Source: Oxyruncus cristatus
Lineage: Eukaryota; Chordata; Aves; Passeriformes; Cotingidae
Assembly (NCBI GenBank): GCA_013399855.1
Contig: VXAY01004336.1
Span: forward strand, 311,760-375,759
Length of the DNA: 64,000 nt
Direction: 5' to 3'
Positions 37,058 through 48,100 of this stretch are shown piece by piece. Numbering within the stretch: position 1 is the stretch's first letter; each line of letters begins with the position of its first letter. The notes beneath the pieces are model-generated. The model saw nothing but the letters and a program-made list of their open reading frames with translations. It was not told the DNA's origin and did no database searches. A program made the position numbers and the translations under genes.

Positions 37058-39668
37058 ATTGAAAATTTAGAGAAATTCTGTAAGCTTTAAGAGTTTCTGA
37101 GTGCACAGATAGTAAATGGGATTCATCCTCTACAAAAGAACTTGCAGGAGGTTTCCCAAGAATTACTTGCCTGCTAGGGAATGGGCTAACCCTCTGCTCT
37201 TGCCCCTCAGGCTTTGGTGCTGTTTATCAGTTTTGGAGTAGAGATGAAAAAATTCCTTTTGCTGGGTGCCTACGCCATTGCTGCTTTTGAAGAATTGTAC
37301 TGTAGAGTATGGAATTATCACTCCCAGCTTCCAGTAAAAAGGGAAGGAATGGGAAGCACTGAGTCTCAAGAAGCACTTCCCTTCTTCAAACAGAGAAAAT
37401 GCAGGTGCCTGAAAAAGTAACATAAAGCACTGAAAAAGAGGTGTGTCCACACCAAAATAGTGATACAAATCAGAAAGTCTGCAGGTTGCTCTGAGATGCT
37501 GATACTGTAGGAGACTCCATCCTTGTCTGTGAGAGCCTGCCAGAAATGCTGATGCTGTATTGCAGAGTATTTCCCACCTAAATAACACTGTGAAAGAGAG
37601 ATGCTGTTTTGTCCAGGGCAGTCAGTGATCCCTTCTACTTGGTTCCCATGCTGACAACTGATACACCTTGAGGCATTTTAATCTTCTGGCTGTGTGCCAA
37701 CACCTTCCTCTATCTAAATGCAGGACACACCTGCTTATGGGTGGGTATGTGACAAAACATGAGTGGTGGTAATCGAGTAAGATAGTGTTGCTAAAGAGCT
37801 TATAATGGAATTTCTTTTTAGAGAAAATTTCATCTGTAATTAAAGCTTGCACCTGTCCACTGTCTCTTCTTTGAATTATACCTGATGTCTCTTGCCCCGC
37901 AAAATGCTGATATATGGAACCACTTATTGTCCCTTAATTTAAAGATTAATTACTTGTTGCCATTGTGTGCGATCTCATTAGGAACATAGCAGGAAAAAAA
38001 AAATCACAATAAGTGTGAATAGGAATCCTAGAATGTTATAGATGAAGTTCTCATTTGATATTGAGCACAGCATTATTGAGCAAAGAATCACTGATGTCAC
38101 CTATCATGATTTCTTTGGAAAAATATGCACACCAAGTACATTCAGAAACAAGGAACCAATATGTTGCAATGTGTTTCAAAACCTTAGCAGATGCTTTGCT
38201 ATCATTTTCCTCAGTGAAATTCTTCTTCCTACCTGTCTTTTCCTGCATCACTTAGAACACCTGAAAGGTGGATGTTGGCATGAATGATAGAAAGACCTTG
38301 TGATGACCCTCTGCACCTGAGAGAATTTTTCTCCAAACTATATTTGGATGATTTTTAAAACAGATGTGCAAGCCTTAAACCCCTCATTCCAATTACCCAA
38401 GATATAGAAGAAAAACGAATTAAAATATAGATTGAAAATGTCTTTTGATATTAAAAATCATTTTCTGAGGAACATTTTAGAGCAATTTTCTGTCTTATGC
38501 ATTTTATCTTGCCACTTTTCCAATTGACTATTATTTCCCTTGCTCTCATGTGGATATATCCTGCATAACATTCTGGAGAATATTAAGCCATGCAACAGTA
38601 AGAAAGAGTTCAAGGAAACTATTGCAGCTTAGTCTGCCTTTCACTCTACTTTAGATTTAAATGGCCATGGTATTTAATTTTCAGGGATCCTAGCTCAAAT
38701 TTCTTCTTCCAATTTACAGAAACTTTCTGTGCTTTCTATGTGGTAGTCTCTATAAAATCATGCATATCTCTGCAAGTTGGCAGCATATTTTCCGGGCACT
38801 TTGGCTTTACTTATTATGGTTTCTGGATCTTTTTTCCCTTTGTCTTTCTATCAGAGATAAGGAAATGCGTTTAATGTACATCCCACAGACAGTCTTCTGC
38901 GTTAGGATTAAATTCTGTCTGTTTCTTTCTGTGCTTCTAAAATCCCTGAATGCTTGATCAGATCTATCAGTTATGCAATACGCACATTTTTTTCTAATGT
39001 TAAAAATCCAAATCCTGAATTCAAACAGATTTAGCTGAACTGTTTTTTTTCAGAGAACCCAAATTATTAAAACTGCTAGCTGTGCAATTTTATTAGAAGG
39101 TTTTAAATTTTCCATTACTGGTTTTCCAAATGATGTATCCCTTAAAACTCTTTTATATAGCATGAAAGCTTAGTTATGATTTGATGTGTTTTTCACTATC
39201 AAAGTCTACCTTGGAAAACATACATATTGCAAAGTCTAAATGACTTTCTTTTCAAATTATATAAAACAACCAAGAAAGAACAAATGGATATCATACAGGA
39301 CAGGGCAATCAGCCTTTTAGTAGCACTGCATGAGTCACATTTGAGTTTATTTCAGTGGCTGTTTTTCCTGTTGCTGCTGTACATATATTTGGAGATTACT
39401 TGTGCTGTGTGCGAGTAGACCATGGACATAAGTATGCCAAGGGCATCTAGGGAGCAGTTTTCAGAGATCATATATACCCTTTGCTCTATGTCCGCAATCT
39501 GGCATGCCTATGACATCTTGTATTCTTATCCTGGATGCTTCTGTGGGAAAAGTGAGCACTTCAATACTTCCTAACTAAGATCCACAGCTGACTGGGCAGT
39601 TGTCTCTGCCCCGTCTCCATAACAAGCTTATGAGCAGTTACACTGAGAAAAATGAGAAAAAGAATAAC

Positions 39669-39700
39669 AGATGAGAAGAAAGAGAGATGAGAAGAAAGAG
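39669..39700. repeat. 16-bp tandem duplication (purine-rich)
   Basis: AGATGAGAAGAAAGAG occurs twice in direct succession without mismatch, followed by more GA-rich sequence. It forms the N-terminal Lys/Arg/Glu run of a 121-codon open frame and explains that frame's charged start. Confidence 0.9.
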
Positions 39701-40102
39701 AAGAAAAAAATGGGTGTCTGCCTTTCTGACAGAGTAGTTTGCAACATAGCGCACACCGTGGTACTAATTAGGTGGCCATGCAACCTCAATTACAGGCATG
39801 TAAATGGCTGTGACTGTTGCTGGTTCCTGGCTATTTCTGGGGGACAAAACATTTCTGAAATTATTCTGAACATTTCTACTGCCTCTGAGACACTCAAAAG
39901 TCTGTTCTCATCCAACAGTGAATTGTACACACTGAAGCCCTCAAAGCAGTACTTACCTATGTTTAGACCACCCCTAGAAAAAAAATGGAGTGGGATGGAT
40001 ACATCCAGGAAGCAATTTAGCTCACCTCAGACTTAAGCTGTCATTTTAAAGGTCTTGATCTTTCTTTAGACAGGATGTTGGGTTTTGGGATTGTAGTATC
40101 TT

Positions 40103-40128
40103 TTGTTGTTGTTTGTTGTTGTTGTTGT
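40103..40128. repeat. (TTG)n tract
   Basis: About seven TTG/GTT units with one extra T, followed by CATCATCG. A trinucleotide microsatellite. Confidence 0.85.
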
Positions 40129-40552
40129 CATCATCGTCTGCATAAGTCTGGATAAGCACTGTAACTGAGGAAGCCCTTTGGTACTAATTTTCTTTTATAT
40201 TTTTTCATAACTTAAAGTCCTAGACACTTTGTAGACACAGAGACATTAAAATACCAGCACTGCCTTGGGAGCAAACTGTTGCAAAATACTGGAGTAAGGC
40301 TAAGAAGTGGCTGTTCATCAAAGGAACTTCAATTAGCAACCAATATTGCAAAAAAATACCACATGCAAATATTTTGCAAGTAAGTCACATTTCCTTACCC
40401 AAGCCTCTCCTTATCATGGTCGTGGCATCTTTCTCTTCTCACAACCTTTGTCATGCATACTTTTATACTTTTTAGTGTAAGCTGTTTCTTAAACTGTGCT
40501 TAAGACTTTGCCCACAATGATTCTAAATTATTTGACCTGGAGAAAGATCAGG

Positions 40553-40604
40553 TTCAAAACTGATTCAAAATCATTGGCAATCTTCAAAACTGCTAATGAT
40601 TTTG
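40553..40604. repeat. Interleaved direct and inverted repeats
   Basis: TTCAAAACTG is directly repeated 30 bp apart, at 40553-40562 and 40583-40592. CAAAATCATT at 40566-40575 has its exact reverse complement AATGATTTTG at 40595-40604. The overlap could form a 10-bp stem with a 19-nt loop. No function is assigned. Confidence 0.8.
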
Positions 40605-41206
40605 TAAACACTTCCATGCTATTTGCTTGAAGGTAGAATTATCTGACTTCAGCTTTAAAGCACTGAAAGGGCCTCTTCATTGAGACACTAGAGAGTAAAA
40701 GTTCCATTTAAGTGACATGTTTAACTTCCCCTCTTTTCATATTTGTAGCTAATCTCTTCCCAACACTGTTTATTCTACTAAATATGTGATAGAGATAAAA
40801 CCATATTCCACTCCATAGGTTTTTTTCTAAAATTTCTACATGCAGCAGAAGGTAAACAGAAGAGTCAGATAAAAAGACTTTCAATAGGTTGTTATTTATG
40901 TATTAAAATATGTGGAAGAACAGAGGAACAAGAAGAATACACTTAAAAGATATGAAAATTGAGCTTGACAAGAAATACATGTTTCTTTAAATGCTTTTGC
41001 CAATCTAAATGTGGGAGATAAGCTCCTCTTTCAAAGAAAAATGACACTTAGAAATATTTTTCTTTCACAATAAAATAAAATAACCTGTGGGAGGTGAAAA
41101 GTTATTGTGGAAAAGCATAACTCAGAGTTAGTGAGATGCTATCTGCTCAGGCAAGGGAGAGGAAAATAGTGGGGCAAAGCATGGAGAAGCCTCACCTCAA
41201 AAAAAA

Positions 41207-41275
41207 CATAGAATCATAGAATGGTTTGGGATGGAAGAGACATTTAAAGGTCATCTAGTCCAAACATTGCAGCTT
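41207..41275 (-). mobile_element. CR1 LINE 3'-end fragment
   Basis: The sequence begins CATAGAATCATAGAATGG, the reverse complement of the tandem ATTCTATG units that terminate CR1, and continues TTTGGGATGGAAGAG and GGTCATCTAGTCCAA. This is the very 3' end of the element. Similarity becomes doubtful after about 41275, though the next 60 bp may be strongly diverged CR1. Non-coding, 5'-truncated remnant. Confidence 0.85.
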
Positions 41276-41649
41276 CCATAACAATGTTCCACAGCATCCA
41301 GGATTTCATGTAAAATGCTACTATCCTCTTCCCAGAGCTCTGTATCTCCACATTATGCCCTTACAATCTAGTCTGCCAGCCTAAGACACTAGAAGCTATA
41401 AACAAGCATATATAAAAGTGAACAGCATGAAAGAGGAACTTCATTTTATGTGCTCTTACTTTTATTTTACTTTATCTAATTCTAAACCCTTAGACTTTCC
41501 CAGTTACCCAAATCCTCTCCATGGGTTCAAGAGGGGCCTTTTGCTGCCCCCACAAGTCACTTATTACTGTTTTCATCTTTTCTAAATCGCTCAGCACCAA
41601 GATGAAAACCACTCAGTGTTGTCTTTTTTCTTTTTTTTCTTTTTTTTTT

Positions 41650-41691
41650 NNNNNNNNNNNNNNNNNNNNNNNNNNNNNNNNNNNNNNNNNN
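41650..41691. other. Assembly gap (42 N)
   Basis: Forty-two undetermined bases are preceded by a T-rich stretch (mostly TTTTC and T-run units from about 41623). The homopolymer probably caused the break. The true length may differ from 42. Confidence 0.99.
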
Positions 41692-44621
41692 TTACAGAAC
41701 TGTGTTCATAAAGTCCTGTACAAATGAACAGTTTCTGAAAATTCTACTTTGCAGATTTTTTCTGAATATTATCAGTTGTTCAATTTACAGCGAGAAAATG
41801 CTCAGACCCTGGAAGAAGGAGTACTGAAGTCAGTAAAACCCAGGCTGACAGAACCGAAACTGTTTTCCCAACAGAACTAAATAAGATCCCACAATTCAGG
41901 AAGGGTTATACGCAGCCAGAAAAGCTTTAAGCAAAAAATTCACCTATTTGCACGTCTAAATGTGTTTGAAAACATGATTTCATTTTATAGGAGAAGGGAG
42001 GCTTGATCTTAGATGGCTTGACTCCTTCTCTACTATCCCCCTCACTGGAATACAAATCTTCTGAGCCCAGTAACATCTCTTAGGAGACCTTAAATCTTCA
42101 GTTCTTACATCTTCTGTTTAGGTATTGTTACATGTTATTTTGTGCAGTTATTATTCCTGTAAAATGGCTTTGGCACTGTGTTGGCCTGACTTCAAGGATT
42201 CCTGCTGTTCACTGGAGTGAGGAAGCCAGTGGTTGTACATCTTTGTCTTGCCTGATCCACACGAATATGCATCATAATACCACATTAGAAGAAAAAGAGA
42301 GCTCAGAATATTTTGATAAGGAAAGTAACTGAATTTCTTAGATAAGTAATGGCTTGCGTTGTTTTCCCCTATTACCACACATACTGTGAAATTGTTCTGT
42401 CAAAAAAATGTGTCTAAAAATTAGAAATGGACATAACTAACTATAAATAACTAGTGTTATTTATCTGCCCAGAACTGCAGTTATGAAGCAGCATGTAGGA
42501 CTAGTACAGTTACATGAAGAATGTGGAGCAATTAATATTAAAGTCTACTAAAATTTAGTTATCACAAAATTTAAAAATAATTTTTATGTATTTATCCACT
42601 TTATGTATGAATTTAAACTCAAGAATAAACATGAGCTTTACAATTACAATTCAACCACATTAAGAATCAAAGTTTCTTGTTTTAAGCTACTTCTAAGGGA
42701 ATAAGTCTTTAAAACATAAGACTGCTCTGCTCTTTTTTCTGTATTTGGTGTTTGGGTTTTTTTGGCAAAGGTGATATTTTTCAAAGTCAGACATATATCT
42801 AATTTTGATACCTTCATGTCTTTCTTGAGTCTCAAACTCTGTTGAGGGAAGCCTGGTGTCTATTGTGAGGCCAATAGGGAAAAATGTCTTAATTTCACTT
42901 GGGGTTCAGATTTCATATGAAGTCTTCTACTATGATGCAGCTTTTTAATATAAATGAGTAAATGCTTTGTTAAGTAAATGAAGGAGAAGTTAACCAATTA
43001 TAAAGGCTGTATTGCCAGCATTAACATTTTTTTTTAAATTTTGTTTCAGTATTAGATTACATTTGAGAGGCTTATTAAAAGAACATTACATTTGCAAAGT
43101 CAATTTCTGGAAAGTTGCTCAGTGCCAGGATGAGGGCTTCATAAACAAAGTCAGTTATAAGCAATATTATGTTTTAATGCTGCATTAACTGAGAAATATT
43201 TATAACTCTCAGAATCCAAAGTCCAGTACAATCTTGTTTTATGCAGATCTATTTCCCTACAGAGACAAATTTAAGATCTCAAGAATTATTCAAGTACTTA
43301 CTGTTTCAAACCTGAATTTAAATACTTAACTACAGTGATGGATATACCTCAGTTCCTTGACCAAAAAAAAAAAAAAAAAAGAAGAAGACATTGCCATTTT
43401 TTGCTGTAATTTTCCTTTCTTTTGTACATGGTTTACTGAAATTGCAAACTTTGTGGCAAGGACTTTATTTTATTGAGTAGGTCTATTAAAGCAGTACCCG
43501 TAATTTAGATACTGCTGTAAAATATACGAATGAATAAAGAGCAGCTTGTTATAGCAACATGATTTTTCACGATAAGAAAAATCTATCTTAGACCTCAAGA
43601 ACTATGCTCCAATTCATACAGTGTGTGGTACATGCTTAAGGATATTATGACTTTTTAATGACTTTCCTAGAAGTCACTAGGTGGACAACAAACCTGAAGG
43701 TCTACTTACTGCATTAATGGACAGGAGTGCTGTCAACATTTGCCGTTAACAGTGTTATAAAGTCTGCTTCTGTGTGAAACCTCATAAGCCAGACACTTAA
43801 TCAAAGCAAGCAAATTAAACAACAAGTCATTATTTTAATTTAGCTGGAAATATCTCAAAAGCTAGTAATGATAGCATACATGCCTATTTATGCTAAAATA
43901 AATCACTGTGTTACCCTGCATTTAGTTTTGTTAAAAATAGGATTTCAATGCAAACTTCAAAAACAAATTAAAATCCAGGACAGATTCAATGAGCAATTTA
44001 ATTATCAATGTTCTGTTCAACTAATTGTCTCATGGAGACAGTGTGCTTAGGAAGAGGAGACTGCAAAGAGATGAGTACACAGATAGCCGAGTAAATACAT
44101 TCTACCAGCTCAGCACCTTGCCTGGAGTTTTGGCAGTTGACTCAGATTTTACTGAGACTGGATCCCTTTGCAAGATCTGAGAACCACAATTATGCCTGAA
44201 ACATGCCTGAAAGTACAGAAATACTGAAAAAAAATCATCTTTGTTCAATGGACATTTTTGAAATGTGAATAACAGTACTTTTACTAGAACAGTCCAGAGG
44301 CAGAATATAATAACCTGAGACTTAGCCTTCAAATAGGGTCTTTCAATTAATTTCTCCTTGGTGTCTGAATGAGAAAGTGAAGTACCTGCATGGATCAGAC
44401 TCCTGGTCCTTTCTGGGTACTTCCTTGTAGACACAGCTCCTGAATGTTTTGAGCAAATAAACAAGAACAAGGAGAGTGGTCAAGAGTTAAAGTATCTTTC
44501 CTGAGCCACCCTGTGTCTGAAAAAAACACAGAATCTGACAAAACCTCTTCGAGGGCATTAACAAATGGAGCCTACAAGCCATCACTGAAACTGTTTGACT
44601 GAATTCTGACACTAGGTGAAA
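41692..44621. other. Non-coding AT-rich stretch, no recognisable gene
   Basis: Nothing recognisable apart from an A18 tract at 43363-43380. A minus-strand open frame at 44102-44470 (122 codons) shows no family motif and directly precedes the CR1 fragment. It is treated as chance. Confidence 0.7.
43363..43380. repeat. Poly-A tract (A18)
   Basis: Eighteen A are followed by GAAGAAGA. This is one of the longest homopolymers in the window. No element body was recognised upstream. Confidence 0.9.
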
Positions 44622-45110
44622 GAACCGAAGAAAAAACCTTTCCCCCAGCCTGTAGCACTGCATTGGGTTGTTATGAGCCAAGTGCAGGGCCCACCACTTG
44701 GTCTTGTTGAATTTCGTACAAATTGGCCTCCTCCCATTGATCCTGCCTGTCCAGGTCGCTCTGCAGAGCCTTCCTGCCCTCCAGCAGATCAGCACTCCCA
44801 CCAACTTGGTGGTGTCTGTGAACTGACTGGGGGTGCCCTTGATCCCCTCATCCAGATCAACGATGGAGATATTAAACGGAAGTGGCCCCAACAGTGAATC
44901 CTGGGGAACACCATCCAGCAGCTGGATTTTAAACCATTCAGCACCACTTTCTGGGCCCAGCCATTTTTTTACCCAACAAAAGGTGCACTCATCCAACACG
45001 TGAGCAGCCAGTTTCTTCAGGAGAATGCTGTGTGAAAAGTTGATGTATACGTGCAGTCCTTCCCTCATCCACCAAGCAGATCACCTTCCTTTGAGACTGC
45101 TCCATGGAAA
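44622..45110 (-). mobile_element. CR1 LINE reverse-transcriptase fragment
   Basis: The minus-strand translation follows the CR1 ORF2 RT domain. From high to low coordinates it shows KLAAHVLDECTFCWVKKWL, then GVPQDSLLGPLPFNI (family GVPQGSVLGP), DLDEGIKGTPSQFTDTTKL and FNKTKWWALHLAHNNPMQCY, ending near CYRLGE. The catalytic FADD motif has become FTDT, losing an Ala and the second Asp. The Gly after GVPQ is Asp. The coding stretch is frame-disrupted in its upstream part, near 45060-45110, where the family's LVDEGRAVDVVYLDFSKAF block is still recognisable across frames. It is an internal RT fragment lacking both the endonuclease and the 3' end. An open frame of 193 codons starting at 45068 survives by chance and runs on past the element into unrelated sequence. 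Confidence 0.9.
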
Positions 45111-48100
45111 GCCCCGGTGAGATATGGTGGATATACTTCTCAGGGAGAATGGGAGCCCTGATAAGGCTAGATGACCTGAGTGACAGAGGAACCCTTCAGC
45201 ATTTTTACATGAGAGATGTTCTTTTCTTAAAAGTACTATCTCGTGAGAAAGATTTGTCAGTAGCCAATTTTCTGCTTGGTAAAAAGAACAGGAAATGTTT
45301 GAAATTGCCAAAATATCCCATCTGAGTTATTTATAAAGATTTTTTTTTCTCGTCAAATAGCAAGCTTTAGGTCTCACTTTAGAAAACACTGAAGAGAAAG
45401 AAAAAATTATGTAAGTCCAAATGATTTTTTTTTTTAAAGTACACAAGAAAACACTTTCATTCATATGAACTAATAGGGTGGGGGTTCTTTCATTTTCATT
45501 CCCCAGAAATATTGAGTACTCTCCATTCTTTTATCCCTAATGAGCCTGGAAAAAACGTTTGCTCTCATGAATTTTTACAGGATCAGAAAATTCCTTGTCC
45601 TGGAAACCTGCAGATTAGAAGACAGGCTGAGGGTGCTCTGTGAGAGGAGACAGTGATATTTTTCCGTGTCAGAGTTTATTTGTAACGAGGAGGTAGGTAT
45701 GATAACAGTTACATTAATTGGGCTTTCAGGCAGAGAGGTAGATGTAGATAGATACAGGTAGTTATTTTATCATGTTATTTTCCAACTTTTACAAAAAGGG
45801 CATATATTTTATATAGTTTACTTCACAAATAGCACAGAGAAAATATGGTTCATACCCTGAAGAATCGGGACATTAATTTCCAAACACATTGAACAGGAAA
45901 TTTTACATAAAGTAGTTCTAAGAGTTCAATTTCAAAGCAGCCTTGAGTGGGTTTGTTTGCTTGTTTACTTGTATTATTGGAAAGGAGATTTCCATCATCT
46001 TCTCTCTTAGGCCAGCAGTCACTGACAAAGCTTCTCAGAAGGGTTTTTTAGGGAGGCATACTGGTAGGAAATCAAGGGAATAAGTAAATAGAGGGTTGCA
46101 CAGCCCTAATCCCTCAATCCTAAAATAGAAAAAAAAAAAAGAGAAACAAAAAAATAAAAATAAGAAAGGACTGAAGTTATTTTTCTAGGAAAGGGAGAGC
46201 AGAGAAGAAAGCAGGACATGGGGCACTCTACAAAGGTGATAATGGAGGATGATATTTAGGAGGCAGAAAGCTATTTTTATTCTTCTGCTCCTCCCCCGCT
46301 CTTTACTGTAGTGGCTTTTCATACTACTGTTTTCTTGAACTATAAAATCCCATACTCTTCTTATCCCCTAGAACATTATTTAATCAACTCTTTACAGCAA
46401 CAAACACATATATTCCTTCACTGTAATTCAAACAGACATTTTGTAAACCCAAACACACCAGAAATAACGCTGCCTGTTCCCTTGCATTCAGGAGTCAACT
46501 TTTGTGTAATTATGAAGAAAAAGTGCTGGAAAAAAATTGAAAAATGTAATAACCGTTTTTCTGCTCATGACTTACACGAAGGGTACCCTGACAGCACAAC
46601 AGCATTACTAATTATGATGATCCAAATCAAATTCCCTTTGAGGCTGGCCTCCATCTCACTGCACCCAACTCTAAGAGAGATATCTAAGAAAATCCCCTTT
46701 TACTTGTCACTTCAGTGCAAACACAGCTAGCATCCTACATTGGGCTAGTGGTGTCTCTCTGACAACTTCCCAGACTATAAAAATTGCTGGTGAACACTAC
46801 GTTAATTCAGCCTGTCATTGGCTCTCCCTTCTACCACTGTAATTCCAAAAGATGGATTACCTGTGATTTCTTACAGGAAAATACTGCTCTGGGAAAACAC
46901 TTGTCCAGGTAGATGTTACAAACTACCATTCAGTCTCTGTTCTAGGTCTGCTGTAATTGGCAGGTGCTATGACCTCCAGAAAACTGAGCCTCCATACCCA
47001 CATGTGCATCCAAAACATGGCAGTAAAGCTTGGGGTGGCACAGGGATGCAAATCAAAACCACATCAGGCCTGTTGTCAAGGCAGGGACAGCAGACACTAC
47101 ACACCACAGCTCCCAGATCTGACATTGTCTCTCAAGAACATTTGTTCCGCCGTTTTGTTACTCCATCCTGTCTGTAGTGCTGCAGAACATATCCTTTATC
47201 CACTGTCCCTCAACATAGACACTTCAGGCTCAGTCCTCAAGCTTTTGTTTAGGAAATCAATTCACAGAAGACTTTCTTTTTAAAGAATAAAGGTTGCAAG
47301 ATTGGGCTCAGGATGTTTGTTCCTGACCTAGGGGATTGCTAAGCAGACACAGCACTGCAAACACATTAGCCATCATGGACTCAGGGTATGCTCATGACAA
47401 AGTGCCACAAAATTACCATTATTCTAGAAGATTTTTCCATATTATTTCTTATCTATACATGTTTTCACATCTATGCAGTGCAAAGTAACAGCATTTGAGG
47501 AAAATACACTATTTTCAAATCAGATACCAGCTGTCAAGTTAGATAGAGAATACTGCATCAGAAATTTTACAGCCCAGTTCACAAAAATTTTATGTGTCTG
47601 TAATTCATGTTTTTGTGTAAAGCAGTTGTTCAAATATGCCATGCACAGTGTGCCCTATAAGTACATGCATAAAGACCAGTCAAGGATTGTCTTAGGTCAG
47701 AGAATGGTCAAATGCATTCTAAAAAGAAGAAATACAGGAAGTTAAAATTCCCCTTATTGCACTGGTGAAAAATCTCTATGTAAATTCTTAAATTGAATTT
47801 AACTGGGTTTCTCTTATTTTTCAAAGAAACAAGGCACACAGACACAAACATACTTTTTCATTTAATTGAGTGTCCCAGAGAGAACTGAAATGGAAACCAA
47901 CAGAGAAATTAATCAGTTTTAAGAATCTCAGATTTTAGGACCAGATCTTTCATTTCTCCCATGTTGTTTCGTGTCAAAGACCCCAATGAACAAGCTTCTT
48001 TATGATGCCCCAAACAAAATCCAGACTCTGGCAAATCTTAGCAAAATGTTGTTTAAGGTAGTCCATAGTTATTCTCGGGTCAAACTGATAAAGAAGTGGC

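Larger units (their letters stand above)
30457..41206. other. Non-coding AT-rich stretch with candidate regulatory patch
   Basis: No gene is recognised. Open frames such as 37163-37588 minus and 39671-40036 plus have no known motif. The stretch contains a poly-A at 31085-31098, the RFX-type motif cluster at 33.2-33.4 kb, a TATC microsatellite at 35101, a purine tract at 36642, a 13-bp tandem duplication at 37032, a 16-bp tandem duplication at 39669, a TTG tract at 40103 and a 10-bp-arm inverted repeat at 40566. The sequence at about 30480-30780 is slightly richer in G+C and has several stop-free patches, but I cannot assign it. Confidence 0.65.

Noticed and set aside
37163..37588. 141-codon minus-strand open frame, the longest outside the CR1 relic
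   Set aside because: It has no recognisable motif, is rich in Phe/Ser/Cys/His as expected of chance frames, and overlaps another open frame on the opposite strand (37214-37420).
39671..40036. 121-codon plus-strand frame with a basic start
   Set aside because: The Lys/Arg/Glu-rich start comes from a 16-bp purine tandem repeat, and the remainder shows no domain.
44102..44470. 122-codon minus-strand frame just beyond the CR1 RT fragment, tested as a continuation of ORF2
   Set aside because: Its translation has none of the post-RT CR1 motifs. Similarity to CR1 ends near 44622.
46311..47283. Three plus-strand frames of 108-139 codons in succession, considered as a multi-exon gene
   Set aside because: They overlap in different registers, show no family motif, and no convincing splice pairs link them.
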